The notes beneath the pieces are model-generated. The model searched no databases and was not told where the DNA came from. It was given only the letters and a program-made list of their open reading frames with translations. The position numbers were made by a program, and so were the translations under genes. Source: Erythrobacter sp. AP23 (lineage in GTDB: Bacteria > Pseudomonadota > Alphaproteobacteria > Sphingomonadales > Sphingomonadaceae). From it: a stretch of DNA of 64,000 bases. The DNA lies in assembly GCF_001542855.1 (NCBI RefSeq), contig NZ_LNBY01000012.1, positions 186,001 through 250,000 of the forward strand, read 5' to 3'. Position 1 is the first letter of the stretch, and every line of letters begins with the position of its first letter. Of this stretch, positions 54,964 to 64,000 are shown piece by piece.

Positions 54964-56027
54964 TGCGCAGCGCAGCTTTCGTGATGGCCGCTCTCGCCGC
55001 CCCGCTGTCCGCGCAGCAGCACTCCCACCAATCGGCCCATCCCACGCCTGATCCCGCTCCGGTCGATCACTGCGCGATGGGCCATCTGCCCCCGGAAAAA
55101 TGCCCGCCGAAGGCTGAGAGCGAAGGGCAAGCAGCGCCGGATCATTCCGCGATGGACCATGCGGCCAAGGACCATTCGCAGATGGGTCACGAGGCTCCGG
55201 CAAATTCGTCCCAGGACCCCATGGACCATTCCGCCCATGGCGCGGCCGACGACAAGTCGGCCCCCGGTGCGGCGCCCGAATCGGCGCTACCGCCCCGCGC
55301 GCTCGAAGGGCCTCGCCATGCCGCCGATCTCGTCTGGGGCGAAGACGCGATGGCGCCCGCGCGCCGCCAGCTCGCCGAAGAAAACGGCGGCATGCAGACC
55401 GGCATGGTACTGGTCGAGCGGCTCGAGGCGCGACTCGGCACCGAGAGCGGTAGCGAAGACGGCTATCTGTGGGACGCGCAGGCCTGGTATGGCGGCGACC
55501 TCGACCGGCTGGTGATCAAGACCGAGGGCGAAGGCGAATTCGGCGGCTCAGTTGAAGATGCCGAAGTTCAAGCGCTTTACAGCCGGGCGATCGGCCCCTT
55601 CTTCGACCTGCAGGCCGGGGTTCGACTTGATGTCGAGCCCGAATCGCGCACGCATGCTGTCATCGGCATGCAGGGCCTCGCGCCCTACATGTTTCATGTC
55701 GATGGTGCGCTGTTCCTCTCCGACCGCGGCGATCTCACCGCGCGTATCGAGGGCGAATACGACCAGAAGATCACCCAGCGTCTGATCCTCCAACCGCGAA
55801 TCGAGGCCGAGTTTTCCGCGCAGGATATTGCCGAGCGGGAAATCGGCGCCGGTATCACCAAGATCGAGCCCGGGATTCGACTGCGCTATGAGATCGTGCG
55901 TGAATTCGCGCCCTACGTGGGGCTCGAATACGAAGCCAAGCTTGGCCAGACGGCGGACATAGCAAAGGCCGCCGGGAAGGATCCCGACGGCCTCAAGGTT
56001 CTCTTCGGCCTGAGGGCCTGGTTCTGA
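54963..56027 (+). CDS. copB: Copper-resistance outer membrane protein CopB
   Basis: The 354-residue protein has a signal peptide (to about AAPLSAQQ) and a His/Met/Asp-rich N-terminal region with HCAMGH, DHSAMDHAAKDHSQMGH and DHSAHG copper-binding clusters. A C-terminal beta-barrel follows (from about LVWGEDAMAPARRQL) and ends with aromatic AWF. It partners CopA. Its end is four bases from the convergent SDR gene. Confidence 0.95.
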   Translation: MRSAAFVMAALAAPLSAQQHSHQSAHPTPDPAPVDHCAMGHLPPEKCPPKAESEGQAAPDHSAMDHAAKDHSQMGHEAPANSSQDPMDHSAHGAADDKSAPGAAPESALPPRALEGPRHAADLVWGEDAMAPARRQLAEENGGMQTGMVLVERLEARLGTESGSEDGYLWDAQAWYGGDLDRLVIKTEGEGEFGGSVEDAEVQALYSRAIGPFFDLQAGVRLDVEPESRTHAVIGMQGLAPYMFHVDGALFLSDRGDLTARIEGEYDQKITQRLILQPRIEAEFSAQDIAEREIGAGITKIEPGIRLRYEIVREFAPYVGLEYEAKLGQTADIAKAAGKDPDGLKVLFGLRAWF

Positions 56028-56031
56028 CCGC

Positions 56032-56817
<786 letters not shown>

Positions 56818-56834
56818 GAATAATCCTCTCATTT

Positions 56835-56915
56835 CGTCATCCCGCCAAACGCCGGGATCTGGTTCGGATAGGTTCGACTTCGCTGCACGAGATCCCAGCT
56901 TTTGCCGGGATGACG
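56835..56915. repeat. Imperfect palindromic intergenic repeat, two 26-bp arms
   Basis: The left arm 56835-56860 begins CGTCATCCCG, and the right arm 56890-56915 ends CGGGATGACG. As inverted copies they agree except at a few bases. Each arm holds a smaller hairpin (CCCGCCAAACGCCGGG on the left). The CGTCATCCCGGC-type sequence is typical of dispersed palindromic elements in sphingomonad genomes, from general knowledge. It fills the gap between thiolase and SDR. Confidence 0.75.
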
Positions 56916-56922
56916 CAAAGCG

Positions 56923-58095
56923 TCAAAGCGCCTCGACGATGGTAACGTTGGCGACGCCGCCGCCTTCGCACATCGTCTGGAGGCCGTATTTCTTGCCGCG
57001 CGCCTTGAGCGCGTGGACGAGCGTGGCCATGAGCTTGGTGCCCGATGCACCGAGCGGGTGGCCCAGGGCAATCGCGCCGCCATTGACGTTGAGTTTCGAC
57101 GCATCCGCGCCCGTGTGCTTGAGCCAGGCAAGCGGTACCGGCGCGAAGGCCTCGTTCACTTCGAACAGGTCGATATCGTCGATCTTCATGCCGGCCCGTT
57201 CGAGCGCGCGATCGGTGGCGAACAGCGGTTCCTCGAGCATAATGACCGGATCGCCGGCCGTGACGGTGAGGTTGTGAATGCGCGCCATCGGCGTCAGGCC
57301 GTATTCCTTGAGCGCCTTCTCGCTGACGACCAGCACCGCGCTCGACCCGTCGCAGATCTGGCTGCTGGTGGCGGCGGTGATGGTACCTTCGGGGCTGAGC
57401 AGCTTCACGCCCGCAATGCTTTCGAGCGTCGCATCGAAGCGGATGCCTTCGTCGACCGTATGCATCTCGGTGCCTTCGGGCGTCTCGATTTCGACCGGTA
57501 CGATCTCGGCTTCGAACGCGCCCGACTTGGTTGCCTCGATCGCCTTCTCGTGGCTCGAAAGAGCGAAACGGTCTAGATCGTCCTTGGTGAAGCCGTGCTT
57601 CTTGACGATCATCTCGGCGCCCATGAACTGGCTCCACTGGATGCCGGGATACTTCTCCTCGAGCCCGGGCGATTTGTAGTTCCCCAGCCCCTCTTTCATA
57701 TGGAACATCGCGGTCGAGCCCATCGGAACGCGGCTCATGCTTTCGACCCCGCTGGCGATGACGACGTCCTGAGTCCCGCTCATCACGGCCTGCGCGGCGA
57801 ACTGGATCGCCTGCTGGCTCGAGCCGCACTGCCGGTCGATGGTGACCGCGGGCACGCCCTCGCCGAGATGCTTTGCGGCAAGAACGGCGTTGCGACCGAC
57901 CTGCATGGCCTGCTCGCCGCCCTGGCTCACGCAGCCCATCACCACATCGTCGATGGCCTTCGCCTCGAGACCCGAGCGCTCCATGATCGCATCGAGCGAT
58001 TTGGCGGCGAGATCGACCGGGTGAACCCCGGCCAGGCGGCCACCGCGGCGTCCTCCGGCGGTCCGAACGGCTTCGACGATATAGGCTTCGGGCAT
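56923..58095 (-). CDS. Acetyl-CoA C-acyltransferase (thiolase)
   Basis: Thiolase (390 aa) cleaves 3-oxoacyl-CoA or condenses acetyl-CoA. The nucleophilic cysteine is in TIDRQCGSSQQAI (about residue 90), the catalytic His in NGGAIALGHPLGASGTK and the second Cys in MCEGGGVANVTIVEAL. The N-terminus MPEAYIVEAVRTAGGRRGG is canonical. It lies 105 bases upstream of the SDR and is probably co-transcribed despite the palindrome. Confidence 0.95.
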   Translation of the reverse strand: MPEAYIVEAVRTAGGRRGGRLAGVHPVDLAAKSLDAIMERSGLEAKAIDDVVMGCVSQGGEQAMQVGRNAVLAAKHLGEGVPAVTIDRQCGSSQQAIQFAAQAVMSGTQDVVIASGVESMSRVPMGSTAMFHMKEGLGNYKSPGLEEKYPGIQWSQFMGAEMIVKKHGFTKDDLDRFALSSHEKAIEATKSGAFEAEIVPVEIETPEGTEMHTVDEGIRFDATLESIAGVKLLSPEGTITAATSSQICDGSSAVLVVSEKALKEYGLTPMARIHNLTVTAGDPVIMLEEPLFATDRALERAGMKIDDIDLFEVNEAFAPVPLAWLKHTGADASKLNVNGGAIALGHPLGASGTKLMATLVHALKARGKKYGLQTMCEGGGVANVTIVEAL

Positions 58096-58228
58096 GAGGC
58101 GCTCTCCAGTTGCGTTGCAATTTGATACGGACCTATGGCGGGCCCTCGTTTACGTCAAGCACTGCGTGGTGTTGGCAGCTCGAGCCATATGGTTGCGAGC
58201 ATACACGGCGCATCGTAAGGCTGAGCGC

Positions 58229-58975
58229 ATGACCGAAAAGAAGCTTTTCGAAATCAATCCGCAGCTCGATCGAGTGGCACTTGCCAAGCAATTCGCGGAA
58301 AAAGGCCGCGTGCAAGTTCGCAACGTGCTGACCCAGGCAACCGCGCGCGAAATCCAGATGATTCTCGCCCGCGCGACCAAGTGGGGCATGGCGATCCAGG
58401 CCGGGGACGGTCCCGGGATAGAACCACAGAGCTTCAGGCAGGAGGATCTCCAGGCTCCCGGCGGCGCCGAAAGGGTCAACAAGGCGGCCATGGCGGCGCA
58501 TCAGGCTTCGGCGAAGGGAGACTATGCGTTTCGCTTCGCACAATATCCCATTCTGACGGCAGTTCAGGAGGGATGGGATCCGGGGGGGCCGCACGAACTG
58601 ATCCTAGAGCACATAAATGCGCCAGCCTTTCTCGATCTGGTCCGAGAAATCACCGCGACACCGACGCTGACCAAAGCGGATGGACAGGCATCGCTCTATG
58701 CAGCGAACCATTATCTTGGACGACATATCGACAGCCACGTCGCCGAGGGATGGCGGTTTGCCTACGTGCTCAATTTCGCACCCGAGAACTGGCATCCCGA
58801 CTGGGGCGGTTACCTGCTCTTTCTAGACGATGACGGCGACGTCGTCGAAGGGTTCCGTCCGCGTTTCAATGCGCTCAATCTCTTCGCGGTGCCGACCACC
58901 CACATGGTGTCGTACGTCCCGCCATTCGCTCCCATGGGCCGCGTTGCCATCGTCGGTTGGCTGCGGGACAAATGA
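58229..58975 (+). CDS. 2OG-Fe(II) oxygenase, prolyl-hydroxylase-like
   Basis: The 248-residue cytosolic enzyme has a complete iron/2-oxoglutarate site: His166 and Asp168 in GRHIDSHVAEGW, distal His225 in VPTTHMVSYV and the 2OG-binding Arg238 in PMGRVAIVGW. WRFAYVLNFAPENWHPDWGG between them fits the double-stranded beta-helix of the P4H/Tpa1 group, so the substrate is probably a protein side chain (inference). It opens a three-gene operon; the next gene overlaps it in ATGA. The ATG at 58229 begins a non-GC-shadow N-terminus. Confidence 0.88.
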   Translation: MTEKKLFEINPQLDRVALAKQFAEKGRVQVRNVLTQATAREIQMILARATKWGMAIQAGDGPGIEPQSFRQEDLQAPGGAERVNKAAMAAHQASAKGDYAFRFAQYPILTAVQEGWDPGGPHELILEHINAPAFLDLVREITATPTLTKADGQASLYAANHYLGRHIDSHVAEGWRFAYVLNFAPENWHPDWGGYLLFLDDDGDVVEGFRPRFNALNLFAVPTTHMVSYVPPFAPMGRVAIVGWLRDK

Positions 58976-60666
58976 GCGCTCTTCCCGAGCAGTGGCACGC
59001 TCGTGCAATTGCTTCCGAACGGTCAGGTGACCGAACCGAAGGCATTCGCCTGCTCGCGCAGGCGCTGGCAGAGCATCCCGATCACGCGCAATTGCAGAAC
59101 GCGTTGGGGTCGATGGCGATGCGCAGCGGCGATGCAGAAAGTGCACAGGCCGCGTTCTCTCGTGCGCTGAAGCTCGAGCCGGACAATCTTGAATTCGCTC
59201 TCAACCTTGCGATTGCGTTGGGACAACTCGAATTGCATGAGGAAGCGCTTTCGCTGCTTCACGAGCATGAGGCGGCGGGTGCCAGGCAGGCGCGGTACTG
59301 GTCGGTAAGGGCCACGACTGCGCGTGCCGCCGGACGCCCGGCAGAGGCAGCGGCGTATTATGACAAGTGCTTGTCCATCGAACCGCGTCACGTCCGGGCC
59401 CTGCATGGCCGCGCCCGAACGGCGCTGGATCGCGGCGAGAAGAATGCCGCCCATCGCTTTGATGCGGCGCTAGCCGTCAACGGGGGCGAGGCCGATTTGT
59501 GGTTGGGCAAGGCGCAAGCGCTCGACGCGCAGGGAGACAGCGCGGGAGCACGGGATCTCATGCAGCAGCTCGTCGCGCAGGCACCAGGATGGCTTGATGG
59601 ATTGAAGTTCCTATCGCAATTGCGACTTGCCGATGGCGAGAAAGACTTTGCCAGCCCCTATTTCGAAGCTGCCCGGCGCGTTCCGGACGACCCGAGCATT
59701 CCTCTCGGTCACGCCGCCGTTCTCGCCGGTCTGGAATTTGCCGACGAAGCCGCAGATGTGGCGGCAGAGGCGAGGAAGAGGTTTCCCGACAATCCCCAAT
59801 TCAGACTGTTGGAAGCGGTGCATGCAGGCGACGCCGGGCAGATTGAGAGGGCGGAATCGATTTATGCCGAACTCGCGCTCGACACGAGCGAACGGGCCAT
59901 TCACGAGGCCCGGCACAGAATAAGGCGCGGTCAATTCGAGCGGGCTGAAGGCCTGCTGGCCCATGCCCTCGACGAACAGGCGATGGTGCATACCGCCTAC
60001 GCCCTGCTGGGTTTCATCTGGCGCATCAATAACGACCCGCGGGCAGCCTGGCTGCACGAACAGGAAGGTCTCGTCCGCCTGCTCCCATTGCGGCAGTCAG
60101 AAACCAACCTCCCACAAGCCACCAAGGTGCTGCACGACCTGCACGAAACATCCCCGCTACCCCTCGGGCAGTCGCTGCGCGGAGGAACGCAGACGCGCCA
60201 CATCCTTTTCCACCGTCGCGAGCCGGAGCTCGCGCAGCTGCGCGACGCGATCCAAGCTACGCTTGAAGATTATCGTGCGGGCCTTCCTCGAGCGGACGAT
60301 GCTCATCCGCTGCTGCGTCATCGCCTGGTGCCATGGACGCTCGCAGGTTCCTGGTCGGTGCGGATGCAAGGCGGCGGCGATTATCATGCCTCACACATCC
60401 ACCCGCTGGGCATGCTGAGTTCCGCGCTATACCTTCTGGTGCCCGAGGAAGCGGAGGGCGACGACCGACAGGGCTGGCTTGAGATCGGCCGCCCGCCTCC
60501 GGATCTTGGTCTCGACCTCGGGCCGCTTGCCTCCATTCAGCCACAGGAAGGCCATCTCGCACTGTTTCCCAGTACGCTTTACCATGGCACGACGAGCTTT
60601 CGCGAAGGCCTGCGCATGACGGTAGCCTTCGACGTGGTACCTGCTATCGGTCGAAGGCATGGATAA
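58972..60666 (+). CDS. TPR protein with C-terminal 2OG-Fe(II) oxygenase domain
   Basis: The 564-residue protein has about 360 residues of tetratricopeptide-like repeats (for example DHAQLQNALGSMAMRSGD, ARYWSVRATTARAAGRPAEA). It then has a domain matching the putative 2OG-Fe(II) oxygenase family 2OG-FeII_Oxy_5. Candidate iron ligands are His475/His477 in HASHIHPLG and His538 in FPSTLYHGTTSF, with Arg548 for 2-oxoglutarate. TPRs would hold a protein substrate or partner. It overlaps the first oxygenase gene by four bases and the methyltransferase gene by eight. Confidence 0.85.
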   Translation: MSALPEQWHARAIASERSGDRTEGIRLLAQALAEHPDHAQLQNALGSMAMRSGDAESAQAAFSRALKLEPDNLEFALNLAIALGQLELHEEALSLLHEHEAAGARQARYWSVRATTARAAGRPAEAAAYYDKCLSIEPRHVRALHGRARTALDRGEKNAAHRFDAALAVNGGEADLWLGKAQALDAQGDSAGARDLMQQLVAQAPGWLDGLKFLSQLRLADGEKDFASPYFEAARRVPDDPSIPLGHAAVLAGLEFADEAADVAAEARKRFPDNPQFRLLEAVHAGDAGQIERAESIYAELALDTSERAIHEARHRIRRGQFERAEGLLAHALDEQAMVHTAYALLGFIWRINNDPRAAWLHEQEGLVRLLPLRQSETNLPQATKVLHDLHETSPLPLGQSLRGGTQTRHILFHRREPELAQLRDAIQATLEDYRAGLPRADDAHPLLRHRLVPWTLAGSWSVRMQGGGDYHASHIHPLGMLSSALYLLVPEEAEGDDRQGWLEIGRPPPDLGLDLGPLASIQPQEGHLALFPSTLYHGTTSFREGLRMTVAFDVVPAIGRRHG

Positions 60667-61558
60667 GCAGCGGAAAGATGCGGTCTGGAAGGATTTCTGG
60701 GCGGCCCAGAATGCAAGCTCGGCTCCGGCAGTGGTTTCTACCCAGTGGGATGCGATTACACGCGCGCAATTCGACGTCTGGACCGATTTTCTCCGGGAAG
60801 TCAAAGGCGGCGCAAAGGTCCTCGATATTGCCACGGGTGCGGGAAAGGTGCTGCACATGATGCGCGCGACGCGACCCGATCTCGAACTGTATGGCATCGA
60901 CATCGCCCAGGATTTTCCAGACCCTCCCCACAAAACGAAGCTGGTCGGTGGCGTACATATGGAGGAAATGCCCTTCGATGACGGCCAGTTCGACGTGGTC
61001 GTCAGTCAGTTCGGATTCGAATACGGCGATACCGAGGCGGGCGCCAAGGAGATCCTGCGGGTCCTTCATGCCGAGGGGCGTATGGCCTTCATGGTTCACC
61101 GCGGCGATGGACCGATCGTTGCGCACAACAGGAAGCGCATCGAGCAAATTTCCTGGCTGAGGGATGAAAACTCCCTCTTCAGCCGTATCGTCGAAATGAT
61201 CCCGGTCGACAGCAGCATATCGCAAGAGGCGTATGATTTCGCCAAAGACCTGGCCGCTCGAGGAGAGCGAAAATTCGGCCTCGGCTCAGTTGCCTGGGAA
61301 ATCCCGGAGGCTGTTCGCCGCACTCTCATTCTCGGGGCCAAGGGGTCACGCGAAAAGCTGATCGGAACATTGGATCTGATCGAGGAGCAGGCGGAAAGCG
61401 AGGTCGACCGAATTCGCTCTCTGCTTGTGGCCAGTGCGGCTGCGGACGAACGCGAGAAATTGCTCGAGGGCTTTACCAAGCAGGGCCGAGAAGCATTGCA
61501 TTGCACCCCGGTCTCTCTCTCCAAGGGAGAGGTATTCGCCGATCTGATCGTCTTGTAA
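60659..61558 (+). CDS. Class I SAM-dependent methyltransferase
   Basis: The 299-residue protein has SAM motif I VLDIATGAGK (residues 54-63), the acidic LYGIDIAQDF after beta-2 and a post-I/II region MPFDDGQFDVVVSQFGFEYG, as in the Methyltransf_11 fold. The C-terminal 130 residues are helical and charged with no recognised domain and may bind the substrate. It is the last gene of the oxygenase operon, ended by a strong terminator. Confidence 0.87.
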   Translation: MDKQRKDAVWKDFWAAQNASSAPAVVSTQWDAITRAQFDVWTDFLREVKGGAKVLDIATGAGKVLHMMRATRPDLELYGIDIAQDFPDPPHKTKLVGGVHMEEMPFDDGQFDVVVSQFGFEYGDTEAGAKEILRVLHAEGRMAFMVHRGDGPIVAHNRKRIEQISWLRDENSLFSRIVEMIPVDSSISQEAYDFAKDLAARGERKFGLGSVAWEIPEAVRRTLILGAKGSREKLIGTLDLIEEQAESEVDRIRSLLVASAAADEREKLLEGFTKQGREALHCTPVSLSKGEVFADLIVL

Positions 61559-61610
61559 TTCAGCCACTCATCGGATCGTGGGTGGGAATTGGCGCCGGAA
61601 CATAAAGAAA

Positions 61611-61645
61611 GGGCGGCGGACCGAAAGTCCGCCGCCCTCCTTTTT
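61611..61645. terminator. Bidirectional terminator between the methyltransferase and TonB receptor
   Basis: GGGCGGCGGAC (61611-61621) and GTCCGCCGCCC (61627-61637) form a perfect 11-bp stem with loop CGAAA. TCCTTTTTATT follows on the plus strand, and the minus strand reads CCCTTTCTTTATG after the stem. It can stop both converging transcripts. Confidence 0.85.
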
Positions 61646-61666
61646 ATTCGACTCTCGTCGCTACGA

Positions 61667-64000
61667 CTAGAACTTCAGGTTCACCGAAGCGAAGAAGTCG
61701 CGGCCCAGCACGTCGTAGGTGCTCGGGTAGGTGTTGGCCTGCTCCTGGTTGTCGCCGAGAAGCAGCGAGTTCGGACGGTTCGTCACGACACCGTTTGCGT
61801 CGAAGATCGGCGTGCCCGGCAAAGTGTCGAACAGGTTGTTCACACCGACGGTGAACGTGAGCTTCTCCGTGGCTTCGAACGAGAACGTCAGGTCGATCAG
61901 ATCGTACGAGTCGATCGTGTCGATGCCGTTGAACGTTGCGAAGTCCGGATCGGCACCCGTGCCTTGATCGTCCACGGAGTCGAGGTGACGCCAGCGGATC
62001 GAGGTGGTCAGCGGGCCATCGACGAACGATGCACGCGCGGTCCACTTGAACTCCGGAGTCGGTTCACCACAGTTTCCGGCGAAGAAGCCGGAGCACTCGA
62101 TGACGTTCGTCGGATCGTTCTGATCCGGTGCGAACGTGCTCGATTCCGTCCAGGTGCCGAGGAACGACAGGTTGAGATCCTGCTCGCCCGAGTCGGTCAT
62201 CAGCGAGAACGGCAAGGTGGTAGTGTAGCCGATTTCGAGGTCGATACCGGAAACCGCCAGGTTGGCGATATTCGCGCCACCCAAACGCGGTGCGTTGTTG
62301 CGGTCGAATGAACCCGTCGAATCACGCGTTCCCACGAACGGTGCGCAATTGACCGACGACACATCGGTGGCCGTACCATCGAAGCACAGATCGAGGGCCG
62401 TTTGCAGGGTGATCGTGGTGATCGCATCCTTGATTTCGATGTCGAAATAGTCAGCCGTGATCGTCAGGCCCGGGATGAAGCTCGGCTGCAGAACGACACC
62501 GACGGTGAAGCTGTCCGAGGTTTCTTCCGCGAGGTTCGGATTGCCACCGAAGAATGCAGCCGTCTGGCTGTCGGGCTGGATGAGCGCCGCGTTGCCGAGG
62601 TTGGCTGCGGGCACGCCGTTGGCGATACACTGCTGGCGCAGCGCACCGGAAGTCGCATCAGCGGTACCGCAAGGGTCGGTCGCACCGGGGAAGCCGATTG
62701 CCGAGCCAGCGAAGAGCTCGCCGACATTGGGCGCACGGATTGCACGCTGGTACTGGCCGCGGAACATGACGTCCGGAATCGGAGCGAATTCGACGCCGGC
62801 TGCCCAGGTGAACGCGCCGCCGACGGTGTCGAGCGAGTAGTCCGAGTAACGGGCTGCACCATTCAGCTCGAGGCGAGCGCTACCGAATTCGATCGGGACG
62901 TTCAACTCGCCGAACACTTCGTTCACCGAGTAGCTACCGTCCGTCGGTTCACCGGCATTGAAGCCGGCAACGTCGCCCGACGCCAGGAATTCGTCCGGAA
63001 TGAACCGAGCCGAAACCCTGCGGCGCTCGACACCGACTGCGAAGCCGACCGGATCGCTGTTTTCGCCGATGGCGAAGTCGCCGAAGGTACCCGAGACCGC
63101 ACCGGTGATGACCTGAAGGGTCGAGATGTCGCTATTCTGCGCCTGAATGCGGAAGCTGTTGACCTGTGCCGGCGTAAGCTGTCCGCGACCGAAGATGTTG
63201 ATCGGCGCCGAACCCGTTCCGTCGAGACCGGCAGAGAAGCGCGAAAGCGAAGCGTTACCCTGCTGGATGTTCGAATTGCGTGTGCGAGCGAACGAGTAGT
63301 ACGCATCGTACTGCAGGAAGTCGTTGATCGGGCCGGTCAGACCACCGAGGACGCGAAACGCCGAACGCTCGTCGAGCGAGTTACGGCTACCTGCTTCGGT
63401 CAGACGACGACGAACCTGGACGTCCACGATGCCATCGCCGGCATCGGCACCCGACTCACTGGCATCCAGCGCGTTGAGAGCATCGATCGTGTCCTGATCG
63501 AGGAAGCCCGAAACATAGTCGATGTCGAGGCCCAGATTGACGAGAATCGGAGTCGGAGCAAGTTCCTGTGCGACGCGGTTATTGACATATGCAACTTCGG
63601 TGTACGCAGTATGGCCATTACCGATTTCGTAGTCGGCATAACCGCCCACGAGATAGCGTTCCTGCGGAAGCTGCAGATAGTTGGCCGGAGCGTAGTTGTA
63701 CGTACGCCCGTCGTACGGGACGAGATTGCCCGGGGTAGCGAAAAAGCCGAGCCCGTTGGCGTTGAAGACGCCGGCGCTATCGGTGCCGTCGCCGCGATAG
63801 GTCAGGCGGGTTTCTTCGAGAAGCGAAGAACCGAACTGCTGGAGCGGAACGCCAAAGGTTTCGGCACCAATCGAGAAGTTCGAGAACTCGCGGTCGCCCT
63901 GGAAGATCGCGTCGCGATTGTAGTATTCGGCATAAACCGTGGCACTGCCGCGACCATCGTCGAACGAGGTACCGATTGCGCCGTGCACCTGGTAACGGGC
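61667..64000 (-). CDS. TonB-dependent receptor, C-terminal part
   Basis: This is the barrel of an outer-membrane TonB-dependent receptor; the signal, TonB box and plug start lie beyond the right edge, and the frame stays open to base 64000. The visible 777 residues have strand/loop patterning with RGQYQRAIRAPNVGELFAGS, the SEF/VGVVLQPSFIPGLTITADYFDIEI segment, CFDGTATDVSSVNC disulfide-type loops and the terminal barrel strand YDVLGRDFFASVNLKF. These resemble the large sphingomonad receptors for plant or peptide substrates. The ligand is unknown. It converges on the oxygenase/methyltransferase operon. Confidence 0.95.
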   Translation of the reverse strand, partial: ARYQVHGAIGTSFDDGRGSATVYAEYYNRDAIFQGDREFSNFSIGAETFGVPLQQFGSSLLEETRLTYRGDGTDSAGVFNANGLGFFATPGNLVPYDGRTYNYAPANYLQLPQERYLVGGYADYEIGNGHTAYTEVAYVNNRVAQELAPTPILVNLGLDIDYVSGFLDQDTIDALNALDASESGADAGDGIVDVQVRRRLTEAGSRNSLDERSAFRVLGGLTGPINDFLQYDAYYSFARTRNSNIQQGNASLSRFSAGLDGTGSAPINIFGRGQLTPAQVNSFRIQAQNSDISTLQVITGAVSGTFGDFAIGENSDPVGFAVGVERRRVSARFIPDEFLASGDVAGFNAGEPTDGSYSVNEVFGELNVPIEFGSARLELNGAARYSDYSLDTVGGAFTWAAGVEFAPIPDVMFRGQYQRAIRAPNVGELFAGSAIGFPGATDPCGTADATSGALRQQCIANGVPAANLGNAALIQPDSQTAAFFGGNPNLAEETSDSFTVGVVLQPSFIPGLTITADYFDIEIKDAITTITLQTALDLCFDGTATDVSSVNCAPFVGTRDSTGSFDRNNAPRLGGANIANLAVSGIDLEIGYTTTLPFSLMTDSGEQDLNLSFLGTWTESSTFAPDQNDPTNVIECSGFFAGNCGEPTPEFKWTARASFVDGPLTTSIRWRHLDSVDDQGTGADPDFATFNGIDTIDSYDLIDLTFSFEATEKLTFTVGVNNLFDTLPGTPIFDANGVVTNRPNSLLLGDNQEQANTYPSTYDVLGRDFFASVNLKF

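Overview
The window is a gene-dense, GC-rich chromosomal segment of an alphaproteobacterium. The best match is a sphingomonad of the Erythrobacteraceae type. This rests on gene content rather than a search: the start of a dcw cluster, a type 2 ArgC, a short CopA/CopB copper pair, an autotransporter protease, a TonB-dependent receptor beside 2OG-Fe(II) oxygenases, and a Tad/Cpa pilus locus. I see no rRNA, tRNA, CRISPR, insertion sequence or prophage. Nearly every base lies in a housekeeping or envelope gene, and many neighbours overlap by 1 or 4 bases, which points to tightly packed operons.

Layout. 1-2462 (minus) is the head of the division and cell-wall cluster (mraZ-rsmH-ftsL-ftsI, ftsI cut by the left edge). 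It is preceded by a 335-base promoter region carrying two arrays of GGGA boxes that look like MraZ operators. 2798-9547 mixes an uncharacterised lipoprotein/membrane pair, cysteine synthase, an adrenodoxin-type ferredoxin, an AlkA-like glycosylase, an SDR, PhhB, the haem exporter CcmAB and methionine aminopeptidase. A cluster of hairpins, one with perfect 33-bp arms, lies at 5040-5214. 9588-15178 holds an RsiV-like lipoprotein, a leucyl aminopeptidase, an SH3 protein, argC and the nitrogen pair glnB-glnA behind a near-consensus sigma-54 promoter. 15409-21390 is an envelope and secreted stretch: a serine-protease autotransporter, a GH24 lysozyme, an RcnB-like protein and a fasciclin lipoprotein.

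21398-28591 (minus) is bpt-tamA-tamB, with a full CtrA-type site upstream. 28762-31771 has threonine dehydratase diverging from an exported amidohydrolase. 31756-38261 (minus) is one long operon, argS-SPOR-nagZ-scpA-scpB-tatA-tatB-tatC, joining translation, peptidoglycan recycling, chromosome condensation and protein export. 39058-41439 is ispH-thrB-rnhA. 43832-51261 is a Tad pilus operon, cpaABCDE-tadBC, that lacks cpaF and any pilin gene.

52913-56027 is a copper-resistance locus: csoR faces copA-copB across a perfect palindromic operator. 56032-58095 is a fatty-acid or ketone metabolism pair (SDR, thiolase). 58229-61558 is an overlapping three-gene operon of a 2OG-Fe(II) oxygenase, a TPR protein with a second 2OG-Fe(II) oxygenase domain, and a methyltransferase. 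It converges on a TonB-dependent receptor across a shared bidirectional terminator. This oxygenase/TPR-oxygenase/methyltransferase set is my best candidate for an undescribed modification system.
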